NCBI GenBank assembly: GCA_030770535.1
Contig: JASVEC010000031.1
Span: 186,001-250,000 of the forward strand
Length of the DNA: 64,000 nt
Direction of reading: 5' to 3'
From: Batkoa obscura
Lineage: Eukaryota > Entomophthoromycota > Entomophthoromycetes > Entomophthorales > Batkoaceae
Shown here: in pieces, positions 34,589-45,486 of the stretch
Position numbering within the stretch: the first letter of the stretch is position 1
How the letters are laid out: each line of letters begins with the position of its first letter
Position numbers and translations under genes: made by a program
Notes under the pieces: generated by a model
The model's input: the letters and a program-made list of their open reading frames with translations, nothing else
The model's database searches: none
What the model was told of the DNA's origin: nothing

Positions 34589-35500
34589 ATGCCTTCTGTA
34601 AAAATTTCACCCTCAATGTTGTCTTCGGACTTTGCTATGTTAGCTGAAGAAGCTAAAAGAATGGTTGACTTAGGTGCGGACTATCTTCATATGGGTAAGT
34701 AGTTTATTATTTTAATATCTATAATAACATATATTAATTGGTTATTTTAGATGTTATGGATGGGTAAATTAATTATATTATTATAATTAAATATATATTA
34801 ATTTTATAAAAAGCCATTTTGTACCAAATCTCACCTTAGGTGCTCCTGTTGTTAAAGCTCTTCGTCAACATACTGATATTGTTTTAGGTAAGTATTAGTT
34901 TGTTTTTATTGTTGACATTTAATTAAATAATTAAAGATTGTCATTTAATGGTTTCTGAACCTAATAAGGTAATTCAATCATTTATTTTACTTGGTTTATT
35001 TTAATATGTCAATTATAGTGGATTGATGACTTTGCAAAAGCAGGCGCTTCTATTTTTACATTCCATTGTGAAGCAGTTGGTAAGTTATTTTAATTAATAA
35101 TTTAATAATAAAGTTTAATATCATTTTAGAAAACTTAGAAGAAACCCTTGACCTTGTACATGCAGCTGGTATGAAAGCCGGTGTTGCAGTTAAACCAAAA
35201 ACACCGATTGAAACTATAATAAATTTATGTCATAAAATAGATATGGTACTCGTAATGACAGTTGAACCAGGGTTTGGTGGCCAATCATTTATGGAAGATT
35301 GTTTACCAAAAGTTAGAGAAGTACGTAAACGTTTCCCAGAAATTGACATTCAAGTAGATGGTGGTCTTGCTCTTGATACCATTGAAAAAGCAGCTCAAGC
35401 TGGTGCTAATGTTATTGTAGCTGGTACAGCTATCTTTAAAGCAGACAAACCAGGAGAAATTATCCAAAAGTTTAGAGAAGTTGCTTCAAAATATCAATGA
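34589..35500 (+). CDS. RPE1: Ribulose-phosphate 3-epimerase
   Basis: Six exons (34589-34694, 34751-34763, 34814-34887, 34937-34968, 35019-35079, 35130-35500) give 218 residues; exon 2 is only 13 nt. The TIM-barrel enzyme interconverts D-ribulose 5-phosphate and D-xylulose 5-phosphate in the cytosolic pentose phosphate pathway. Catalytic and metal residues are in place: PSMLSSDF (Ser), DYLHMDVMDGHFVPN (His34, Asp36), DCHLMV (His), VEPGFGGQSFME (phosphate loop) and VDGGL (Asp). Length agrees with the family. High density of introns in the 5' half and a single long last exon. Confidence 0.97.
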
Positions 35501-36210
35501 TTTATTTATGATGAAGCTTGCCTTTTTGAGATTTATTAATTCTAACCCTTAACTTAATAAACCATTCAATTAATGGTTTTTAATTAATAGTTGTTTTTAT
35601 TTTAATAGTTTAAGTTATATTATCAAGTAGAAGGTTTTATATTTTCCTTTAAAATGTGTGTATAGGTAAATAAATAGAATGTTCTTATCTAGTAAATTAT
35701 GAGCGTATTAATAATCTATGTTTTTAATTTAAACGATTAAATTTGAATATTAAGGAAGTTATTACTTTTGAAGAATAATACTAGTTTTTATTAAATTTAT
35801 CGCTTTAATAGTCCAAAAAATTTCGAAAGAAAGTATTTAATGTTATTTTAATTTTAGATTATAAAATATATATTATAATAATTACAAAAGATGTAATGAG
35901 CATTTGATAAAAAAATAAAAGTTATGTATTAATTTAAATTTTAAAAATTTAAACTATTTTTGTTAAATATTAGTTATCCCACATGAGGATCGAACTCACA
36001 ACCATTTTATTGATTAACCAATGGCTAATCGGCTTCACCAAAAGACAAAAAAAACCCGCTATTTAACACATTATAATCTACCAAAAAACAAAAAATCAAA
36101 TCAAAATTTTAATTACTTGTAAAATACAAGTTTTATTGCTAACTTTCATAAAAAAAATCTATTCAGCACAATATTAAAGTTTCCATTATTTTCTACTCAC
36201 TCATCCTATT
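35501..36210. other. Intergenic between convergent RPE and BDP1 genes
   Basis: Contains a tRNA-like relic at 35975-36046; otherwise A/T-rich without features. Confidence 0.5.
35975..36046 (-). pseudogene. tRNA-like relic (possibly tRNA-Asn)
   Basis: On the minus strand it has a box A-like TGGTGAAGCCG and a full T arm (GTGAG-TTCGATC-CTCAT, box B GAGTTCGATCC). The acceptor ends GTCTTTT/GTGGGAT pair only with wobbles and a mismatch. The anticodon stem could be CCATT/AATGG, but the loop is then 13 nt and contains GTTAAT. No T-run follows. Probably a decayed tRNA. Confidence 0.35.
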
Positions 36211-37934
36211 TCAAAATAAAGACTCGTAATTACGATAAGTTAATGCTTGAGTGACTTTATGTGAATTCACTGCATCTTCTTTAATATATTTTAGTTTAAT
36301 TTGTCTTCTTGAACGATTATTAAATTCTTTAGCAATCATTTCAAAATCGGTGCCCCATTTAACCAAACCCTAAAAAAAATACAAAATTTTTTCATTAATG
36401 ATAGATTCATATTACAATCTCTACACTCTCCATTCTCCAGAATATTAATTTAAAATTGTAAAATTTCAATATGTAATTATATAATCATATAATTATACAA
36501 CTTACCTTATAAAATAAATCGGTTTCCCATTCAGACCATCTTTTGTTACCCGATTTTTTAACAAATTGAGAGGAATTACCATGATTCCCCATTTCACCTA
36601 AATGCTCGACTTGTAAAATTTCAGGTTCATTTTTATTAACTAATTGAGCATGAGTAATATGCAATGAACTTTGATCAATAATAAATTCGCCATTAACTTC
36701 TTTAATTTTAATTCCTCTAAAAACAATAAGAAAATATTAATAAATATTATCAATTTTAATACTTTGTTTGAAATTTTGAAATTTTAAAATTTTACTTACT
36801 TATTCTGTCCTGCTTTTTCTTTCTTAATTTCTTTTTCTATCAATAAATTTTCAGTCTCCTTCGCTTGCCTTTTTTCTACGGTCATAGCTGCATTTTCAAA
36901 TTTATTTTTCAATTCCTGTGACATTTCTTCACCATAATTAATATGTGGAGCACAAAGTGCATCTAAAGGTATTGTATTCATATCTACTTTTCTTTTTTTT
37001 TCCCCCATTTTATCCAATTGAATTTTAGCATATCTCGCCTTTTGTCGAGGTTTAAATCGTAATATTTTTTGTGCCATAATATCTTCATCATTATCTGGAT
37101 TATCTTCATTACCACGTGGAAATAATCCCATAAAACTTTCCAATGTACCATTAGTTAATGCACCATTAATAGTGTTGATATCTTCTTCCACATTGGAAAT
37201 TTGAGTAACTTGAGCGGGCATACTATTAACTTTACTTTTACTTTTTCTTTTCTTTTTTTGTTGGTTTTCTTTATGTCCATAATTTGCCATAATATCTAAT
37301 GGTATATCTTCTTCAGTATCTTCTTCTTCGCCGATTGATTTTTTAGTTTTAGATTGGCTCTTAACAGGATTAAAAGCAGGTGTCATTATCGCATTTCCTT
37401 TTGGTTTTTCAATGAGTTTATTGATTTTACTTTTTGGTTTGACAATCTCTTTTTCTTCTAAACTTATTCTACTCTCAGAAAGACTTTCTTCAATACTTGT
37501 ATTATTACCTTTGGCTTGTATTATCTTTGATGAGGATATTAAATTACTCTTTGAAATACTGATTTGGCTTAGTTTGAAAGTGGATTGCTCTAGATTACCA
37601 GTGGATGATATATCTTCCATTTCATCTATTTGATTTGTAGTAGTAAGTTCATTGATCTTCCTTCCATTAATATCAATAGTTGATTCATTGGTTATAACTA
37701 TTATATTTAAGAACAATTAGTTTTGAAGATTTAAATAATTAATAAATTTTTACCTTCTGTCGCAGCATTCTCATTACTAGTTAATTTATTAGCTTCTTTT
37801 TTAGTTACTTTTGGTTTTTGTTTTGGCGCAAATTTTTTTTGACTTTTGTCTATTATGAAAATAAAAACATTAACTTTTCATATATATATATAAGTGATAT
37901 ATAATTTACTTATCCCAAAACTAGTGATTACCAT
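36211..37934 (-). CDS. BDP1: TFIIIB subunit Bdp1 (B'')
   Basis: Five exons (37934-37910, 37849-37754, 37697-36800, 36716-36506, 36369-36211) give 462 residues. The N-terminus has SQKKFAPKQKPK, like the conserved RFAPK of Bdp1, followed by a long charged disordered stretch. The C-terminus is the extended SANT domain, RWSEWETDLFYK joined to GLVKWGTDFEMIAKEF and RSRRQIKLKYIKED, the part that contacts TBP-Brf1 and DNA. Bdp1 completes TFIIIB and melts the promoter for RNA polymerase III on tRNA and 5S genes. It is shorter than yeast Bdp1 (594), mainly behind the SANT domain. The gene diverges from NOC4 across a 201-bp promoter. Confidence 0.88.
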
Positions 37935-38135
37935 TTCTAAAAAAATAAAGTGATGATAAAAATAGTGAAAAAAAAATAACTTTAGTTAAATTAATCCTTG
38001 GTCAAATAAAATTGTTGAAATTTCTATTTTAACCAATTAAATAGCAACAATTTCAATCCATTAGAATTCGAGAAATTCAAATCTTTAAGCCTTTTCAAGA
38101 AAATACTCTTGATATTCGATTTTTATAAAACAAAA
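37935..38135. promoter_or_regulatory. Bidirectional BDP1/NOC4 promoter
   Basis: The start codons of two divergent growth-related genes are 201 bp apart, so both promoters must lie here. A/T-rich; no specific box identified with confidence. Confidence 0.6.
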
Positions 38136-40238
38136 ATGGTGAAAGATAAAGCAAGTTTAAATAGTTTAAAAAGTCAGGTAATTATATTAACTCCCCGTCT
38201 TAAACCGATAATAACTCAATTGATAGAAAAAAGGCAAACCTAGTACAGGTTTAAGTAAAAAGAACATTGATCCTAACTTAAAAGAAAAACTTAATGATAT
38301 AAAAACATCTATATTAAGTTCCAAAAAAGATCTGAATTTAATATTAACTTTATTAGAACATACTAATGTAAGTGATTAAAATCGATTATACTAAAATATT
38401 CATTCTTCAATTTATCTAATTAACTAACTAATAATCTCAAATTCTCTTAGTCTTCCAACAATGAAGAAGTTTATCTTTCTATTAAATGTATGCAAGGAGT
38501 TATCATTACCCTTATAAAACAAGGAGATATTAAAATATATAGAGATAATAAACCAAAAAGTGAAATTGAAGATAAAGTAGGATTAAAGGTCGAAGAATGG
38601 TTAACTAGTATTTATAAAAAATGGATTAAACGACTATTAAATTTATTAATTAAAAAAGATCCAGCTATTCAAGTAAGCTTTTAAAATAATCAAGTTATTT
38701 TTATGAGAATAGGTATTAAGTAAAGTTTTAACAGGTAGCTGCCTTCGAGGCCTTAATTAATTTACTAAAAGAAGATGCTTTACAAGGTTATAAATTCCGT
38801 CAAGTTTACAGTATGAACATTTCTTTAATCGAACAAATCACTGATACACTTTGTAATAATACTTCAAGTGAAGAATTATTAAACTATATTAGTGAAAAAT
38901 ATATGAATACATATCATGATTTACTTTATTATATTAGTAAATTTATGGCATTGAGTATTCGAAAACTAGATCCTAAAGAAGTCAAAGAAGAAAAGATTAA
39001 TTGGTTATTTAAATTATTAACTCAACTAAGAAACATGCCCAAAAATGAAGAGGATATTCATGAGTTTTATTGTTTAAATCCAAATGAAATTAAAGAAGAT
39101 AAAGAAAAAGAAAAGGAAAAGAAACATTTTTTAATGTTAATTAATAGTTACAAAAAAGAATATCAAGAGTTATTTTTAGCTTTTTTTACATTACCATTAT
39201 CAACTACTGTTATTAAAAAATTGTTATTAATTATACATCATCGATTATTGCCCAATTTTTTACATCCATTAAAAATGTTAGATTTTTTAACTGAAAGTTA
39301 TGATTTTGGTAAGTATCAATTTAATTATAATACAATCTGTTTTTTATATTGATATTAATATTAATATATCTTTGATAATTTAGGTGGTTCTATTTCATTA
39401 TTAGCTTTAAATGGTTTATTTACATTAATTCATAAATATAATATGGATTATCCTCAATTTTATCAAAAATTATATAATTTATTTAATATGGATATATTAC
39501 ATAGTAAATATCGTTCAAGATTTTTTAGATTAAGTGAATTATTTTTAAATTCAGGGTAATTAATTAATTAATTAATATTAACTATTAACTATTATTTATA
39601 TAAAATATTAATTAATGATTATTAGATATTTACCTGTTAATCTAGTAGCTGCTTTTGTTAAAAAAATGAGTCGATTAGCTTTATTTGCTCCACCTGGTGC
39701 CATTGTTATCGTTATACCATTTATTTACAATTTAATGAAAGCTCATCCAACTTGTATGAAATTGATTCATAATGACAATATTAATGATTTTGGTAAACAT
39801 TAATTTAATTAGTTAATACTTAATATATGATATTTAACTCTAAATATAGAATCCGATCCTTATGATTTCACTTGTAATGAACCTAGTTTATCAAAAGCAA
39901 TTGATAGTTCTTTATGGGAAATTGAGGTAATTTCATTTATTTTCATACTATCCTTATCCTTATTTTTATACTATATTAACATGTATATATTTCTGTAGTC
40001 TTTAACTTGTCATTATTATTCCAATGTTTCTAGTTTAGCTAAATTATTCTCAGAGTTATTTAACAAACCCAATTATCAATTAGAACATTTCTTAGATCAT
40101 AATTATAATTCAATGTTACAAGTTGAATTCCAAAAAATATTTAAAAAAGTACCTGCTTTATTAAATAATCCTAAATTGAGTTTATTTACTGAAGAGAAGG
40201 GTATTTGTTTAAATTTAAATAAAGAATGGGAATTTTAA
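38136..40238 (+). CDS. NOC4: Ribosome biogenesis protein Noc4 (CBF/Mak21 family)
   Basis: Eight exons (38136-38177, 38227-38367, 38451-38672, 38735-39308, 39384-39555, 39626-39792, 39850-39926, 39999-40238) join in frame to 544 residues, close to yeast Noc4 (552) and human NOC4L (516). The N-terminal half is helical HEAT-like; the C-terminal CBF domain has LPLSTTVIKKLLLIIHHRLLP, HSKYRSRFFRLSELFLNSG, YLPVNLVAAFVKKMSRLALF and APPGAIVIVIPFIYNLMKAH. Noc4 with Nop14 acts in the nucleolus in 40S subunit maturation and export. This fits with Utp12 elsewhere in the window, although the two genes are not linked functionally by position. Converges with the EH-domain gene at 125 bp. Confidence 0.92.
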
Positions 40239-40363
40239 TTAAGATAAAGTTAAAATAGAGTGAAAATACAAGTATTAATAAACGAAATGAAATAAAATAA
40301 AATATATAGAATAAAGAAATTAATAATTATTCTTAAAATTTGATTGAATTTATTTATTTAATA

Positions 40364-42564
40364 TTATTTTAAAAACTCAGGTAATTCAATAGGAGGTAAT
40401 TTCAATTGATTTAATAAATTATTATATTCTTGATGAGCTTTTATAGCAGATTTCAAATTATAGTCTAAAAATCCTAATTCTAATTTAGAATTTTTTTGGA
40501 ATTTAGTAAAATTATCAATTATTTGATTTTTCTTGACTTTCATCTCCTCCTTTAATTCCTCCATATTTTGTAATTGTTGATTTAATTGATTCTCTTGTTG
40601 AATTACTTTATTCACTTGTAATTGTAATTGAGTTTGATTTAATAATTTTTCATTAATCGTATTGATCATTTGATTAACATTTTTCTTTTCTAACTCATAA
40701 TTCCTTTCCAATTCATTCAATTGTAACACTTCATTTTCATTTAATTCTTTTAATTCTAACCATTTTTGATTTAATTTTTCTTTTAATTCTAAACTATATT
40801 CTTCATCTAAACTATAACTTTGAATTGATAAATATTCAATCGGCTTTTCTTTATATTGAACAGTTAAGTCTTGAAGTTGAAATTCAGGTACTAAAATCAA
40901 TAAACTATTAACATTTATATAAAAATTATATATAATCAATAATACCTTCAATTTCCTCTGGTTCTTCAACTAACAAAGTCTCTTCCTCTAAAAGTAATTA
41001 TTCATTAAAACTTTATTAATCTTGACTTAATCAAATCTATTCTTTTACCTTTCATTCCTTGTAATTTAATTTTCAATTCCATTGGTAATTCGTTTGGAAT
41101 TTCATTACCTTTCAGTACACTTTGAATCAATAGCATAGCAATTTCGAATTCTATATAATTTAATTCTGGCATTTGTCGTATACTAGCTAATTCCCTGTTA
41201 TTTACAATAAGTTTATATTCCATTAATAAGTATATTTTAAATAGTAGTAATTCAATTATTAATTATTTACCAAATCTTCCCTAATTCTAATTGAGATAAG
41301 TTTGATTTAATAAATTCATTAACACATACATCACCTAAAACAACAATAAAAAATATTATTAATATCAATATTAAATTATATTGAATCTCAACTTACTGGC
41401 TATATTTCCGTTCTTTAATTTAGGTAATTTATCAAATAATATTTTAATCCCATCTACCTCATTATTATTATCCCCCATTTCTCTTCCCTCAGAACTCATA
41501 TCTATACCCCCATTCATAGGTTCTACAACCTTCACATCTTTTAAAGTATCCGAAGCAGATTTTGCTAATTCTAAGGGTACTCTTTGAGGTAATTGTTTAA
41601 TTATTTTTTTTTTTAACAATTCAGCCAAGTGCATAGCTACTAAAAATTCGGCTAGGATTAAACTCCCACGATTATTACCATCTGCTAAAGACCTAATAAA
41701 GTTTTTATTAATAACAATAACAATAACAATAACAATATGATTATCACTCTTCATGAATAGTCTAAACTTTTTAAAACTATTTTATTTTGCATATTAATAA
41801 CAAATACTTACCAAATCAAAGCCAATTTATCAATATCTAATTTAGTATCTAATAATGCTTGTTTAGCTTTATTACCATCTAAATATAAATCAATGGGTTC
41901 CAAATCATAAAATAAGTTGGTATATTCTTCTTGTTTTGATTGTGGAATATTCCATGGAGAATCAGAACCACTATTTAATCGTGGTACACTTGATGGAGGT
42001 TTATTTTTAAATTGGGGAAGAGTGGAGACTGTTAAGTGTTAATTGAGATGAAGTAAATGAAAAATATTAGTAAAGTATAAATAGGAATTAATTATCTTTG
42101 AATGTAATTACCTAGACTTAAATTCTCTTTATTCAGTTCCTTTTTCTCTTGTGCTAAAGTTAAATATTTTACACCATTAATAAATTGCCATTGAGAAACT
42201 ACGTTATTTTTGATATCTAATTTGTTCCATATTTTTCCCAATACTTCTTGTTCCAATCCAGTTTCTTTAAATAATTGTAATAATTTAACACTAGCTAAAA
42301 GTTCATTTTCTGGATTCAGTGAGTTAAATAAAGTGATACATTTTTCGTCAATGGGGGATAATTCAGGTACTATGTAAATGGTAAAAAGAAGGAGTGGAGG
42401 GTTCAGTTTTAATTATGGACAAGACAAAAATGGAAATTATTGAACTTACCACCAATCTCTACACTATTAGATGTTTGTCTAGGTCTTCTACCCCGACTAC
42501 TTCCAGTTGGTGGGGGCTGGATTCGTATTCCTGATCCAAAAGGATTGTCTTGAGAGTTGTTCAT
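40364..42564 (-). CDS. Triple EH-domain endocytic protein (Ede1/Eps15-like)
   Basis: Eight exons (42564-42450, 42369-42112, 42028-41812, 41692-41397, 41334-41271, 41194-41049, 40987-40946, 40890-40364) give 554 residues. Three EH modules follow one another: residues about 40-120 (GLEQEVLGKIWNKLDI), 150-240 (KLDIDKLALIW, DGNNRGSLILAEFLVAMHL, LPQRVPLELA) and 290-365 (LSQLELGKIW, YIEFEIAMLLIQSVL, IPNELPMELK). The rest (about 400-545) is a coiled coil. EH domains bind NPF peptides on endocytic adaptors; Ede1 and Eps15 organise early clathrin sites at the plasma membrane by oligomerising through such coils. The protein is much shorter than Ede1 and has no UBA domain, so a Pan1/End3-type role is possible. 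Intron 3 holds an ATAACA tandem repeat. Confidence 0.8.
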
Positions 42565-43336
42565 TTTTACTATTGAGTGTATAAATTAATAAAAAATTAA
42601 TATTTGCTTTGAAATTTAGAAATTTTATTTTACGGGTGGCTTAAACTGGTTCTTGAATTTTTTTTAAATGTTATGGAAACAGATTTTGTAAATGGAGGAA
42701 GGAGCATTATTTTTGTTTAAAATTAAGAGAAAAAAGATAAACAACAATTGAAGATGGGTGAATATAAACCTGAGTTTAGTATTTTATTTTATTAAATCAA
42801 CATCGATAGAATTTCAAACTTCTAAAATGCTATCCTTTTGAGCTAGACAAAATATACACGGTATTTTTATGAAATATTGTCGTATTACTTTTACAACTAT
42901 AGCTACATTTCAAATAATATGTATGGAAATTTGACATAAAAAATAAACATTCCTAAAAAGTTAAAACGCTTTTTTTACATTATATAATAAATAAGCAAAC
43001 AAATTTATGTTATAACAATTTTATTTAAGAACTTTCTAAATAAGAGGATTAACTAGTGGGGATGTCTAAATTAGCTTTATCAAGAGATATTTATTACTAG
43101 ACTGTTTTATAGCCAACATTAAAGATTTAATATTAAATAAACAAATAATTTTAATATTATAACTATATTACAATATACTAATAAGTTGGTAAATAGTTGC
43201 ATAAGAGGAAGTAATTAACCCTAAAACTATAATTAACTATTTTTAAAATTATATTTATTTTATTATTATTAATAGTTAAGTTATTAATTTTATTATATTT
43301 ATAAATAAAAATCTTAAATTTTAAAATTAGTTAATA

Positions 43337-43439
43337 TTGGGGATGTATTTTTGTGTTTAAGAATTTTACTAACAAATTTTCCGCTTAAATAGCGCTTAAA
43401 AGGTGGAAAAAGTAATGAAATCAAAAAAATCATCCCCAT
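43337..43439 (+). mobile_element. Miniature element M1, copy 8, inside transposon copy 3
   Basis: GGGGATGTATTTTTGTG to CATCCCCAT. Same insertion site as the M1 at 55415 in copy 2. Confidence 0.85.
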
Positions 43440-43584
43440 TTTTTATTTTACTTAGTGCTTTAAAACTATTTTTCTGTTGTGAAATTTTCAAAAATTCTAT
43501 TAATTGTACTCTTTTATACTGCTTGATAAAAGAATTAAAACTGATGTTTAGATTATTGTTTATTTTGCAAATTTTTTTAAATAT

Positions 43585-43686
43585 ATGGGGATGTATTTTT
43601 GTGTTTAAGAATTTTGCTAATAATTTTTCCGCTCAAGTAGTACTTAAAAGACGGAAAAAATAATGAAGCCAAAAAAACACCCCCAT
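43585..43686 (+). mobile_element. Miniature element M1, copy 9, inside transposon copy 3
   Basis: ATGGGGATGTATTTTTGTG to ACACCCCCAT, flanked by ATAT on both sides. Confidence 0.85.
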
Positions 43687-43857
43687 ATAATGTAAACTCT
43701 TAAATTTTAGAATAATTTTCTGTACTTGCCTATATATTAATTTTTATAAACTTTATTATTTTATTATTTTTTAAATATGAAATGTTAAATTTTAATATTT
43801 ATATAATTTAAAATTATTAGCTCTAATTTTGTTTTTATTGTTATACTTCATTCAAAG

Positions 43858-44593
43858 TGTGAAACATCGCTTTGTCAGTCCCATGGTTAATTATAGCATA
43901 ACAATCGCCTAAGCTGTTGTGTTCTTGAGTTCAGAGAAAATCAATTCCACGTTCTTAGTTTGATTTGCTATGAGAATTTCTAGCTCCATCCCAAAGAATA
44001 TTACCTTCTCATTTTGATATTTATACTTTTCAGAGTATAAAAGAGTTTACAGAGTATAGTCGTTCGAGGCTTTTTAACTGAATTATTCCTTAATATCTCG
44101 AACATTTAATAAAGCTATTAAGGTTTCTTAACAGTATTTTACGTAGATTTTACACTAGTATTATCTATTCTATCTGTCTTATATAGCTTGTAACCTATTA
44201 CGTGCTATTCCTCATAATCCAAGTTTATCTTGGTCACATAAACTAAGACCTTTCGACTTATAGTGTAGTCAACCCAGCAATAGCTGTTCTTGACTCCAAA
44301 CCCTGAGTACCAGATTTCACAAAGGAAACTTAGTAGCTTTATTAAATGTTCGAGATATTAAGGAATAATTCAGTTAAAAAGCCTTGAGCTACTATGTCCT
44401 GAAACCTCTTTTATACTCTGATAAGTACAAATATCAAAATGAGATGATAATATCATTTGAAATGGAGCTAGAAATTCTCATAGCAAATCAAGCTAAGAGC
44501 ATGGGATTGATTGCTTTTGAACTCGAGAGCACAACAACTTAAGTGATTGTTATCCTATAATCAATCATGGAGCTGACAAAGCGATATTTCACA
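43858..44593. mobile_element. Long-palindrome (fold-back) element, complete copy
   Basis: 736 bp from TGTGAAACATCGC to GCGATATTTCACA, with AAG directly repeated at both borders as a possible 3-bp target duplication. The two arms of about 290 bp are inverted copies, some segments identical (ACTGAATTATTCCTTAATAT). The loop of about 150 bp has no ORF. A second copy begins at 63861. The transposase that moves it is not visible in the window. Confidence 0.85.
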
Positions 44594-44665
44594 AAGCTAA
44601 AAAAGCACCCCGTATTAAAAAAAAATTATTTTTTATTTTGTTTTTATTCAATGATAAAAAAACAA

Positions 44666-44765
44666 TATGGGGGTGTATTTTTTGTTTAAGAATCTACTAA
44701 CGATCTTTTCACTCAAATAACGTTTAAAAGATGAAAAAAGTGATGAAATTAAGAAAACATCTCAT
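44666..44765 (+). mobile_element. Miniature element M1, copy 10
   Basis: ATGGGGGTGTATTTTTTG to ACATCTCAT, 72 bp right of the palindromic element. Confidence 0.8.
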
Positions 44766-44944
44766 ATAGTATAAAATATATATAAATTAGTTATTCAAAA
44801 AAATGAAAAAAGTAAAAAAGGTTTTTATAAAAGTTAGTATTTAATAGTTGGAATCAAAAGCACTTTTTACTTAATTAACCAGCTGTAGGCCAAAAAGTTT
44901 TAGTTTATATAACTAAAACAAACCTGAATTATAAAAAATAGCAT

Positions 44945-45047
44945 ATGGGAATGTGTTTTTGTGTTTAAGAATTTTACTAACAAATTTTCCGCTTAAATAG
45001 CCCTTAAAAAATGGAAAAAGTAATGAAGTCAAAAAAAACACCCCCAT
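44945..45047 (+). mobile_element. Miniature element M1, copy 11
   Basis: ATGGGAATGTGTTTTTGTG to ACACCCCCAT; flanked by ATAT. Confidence 0.85.
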
Positions 45048-45383
45048 ATAACAAGTCATAAACTATATAAGACAAATAAAATAAAAAATGTTATTATAAA
45101 AATTTAACAGCTTTATTAAAAGTATAATATTAAGAAATAAATCAACAAAAAAACTTCAAGTTATTGTGCTGAAAAATCTTTTTTATATTTTGATTAAGTA
45201 ACTATATATATAAAATATAACAATTATTTTTTATTACAGTCACTAAGTATGGACATCAAAATAAAGAGATAACGTTTTTTATAATTAAACGGTAAATATT
45301 TTTATTATTATTTAAGGATGTTTCTTGTATTTTTATACATATATTATACTTTCCTTATCTTTTCAACTTCTTAATTTTTAGAT

Positions 45384-45486
45384 ATGAGTATGTTTTTTTT
45401 ACTTTCATTACTTTTTCCATCTTTCAAACACTATTTGAGCGGAAAAGTTATTAGCAAAATTCTTAAACACAAAAATACATCCCCAT
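45384..45486 (-). mobile_element. Miniature element M1, copy 12
   Basis: ATGAGTATGTTTTTTTTAC to ACATCCCCAT; flanked by ATAT. Confidence 0.8.

Larger units (their letters stand above)
43058..43780 (-). mobile_element. DDE transposon copy 3, degenerate 3' part
   Basis: Begins with the inverted end GGGGATGTCTAAATTAGC, followed by the tail sequence (CCCTAAAACTATAATTAAC) and scattered remains of the transposase C-terminus on the minus strand. It carries M1 elements at 43337-43439 and 43585-43686. The first lies at the same place in the transposase sequence as the one in copy 2. Far more diverged than copies 1, 2 and 4, so oldest. Confidence 0.7.

Noticed and set aside
43403-43663. 86-codon ORF
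   Set aside because: Runs through two M1 elements and transposon remains; composed of non-coding repeat sequence.
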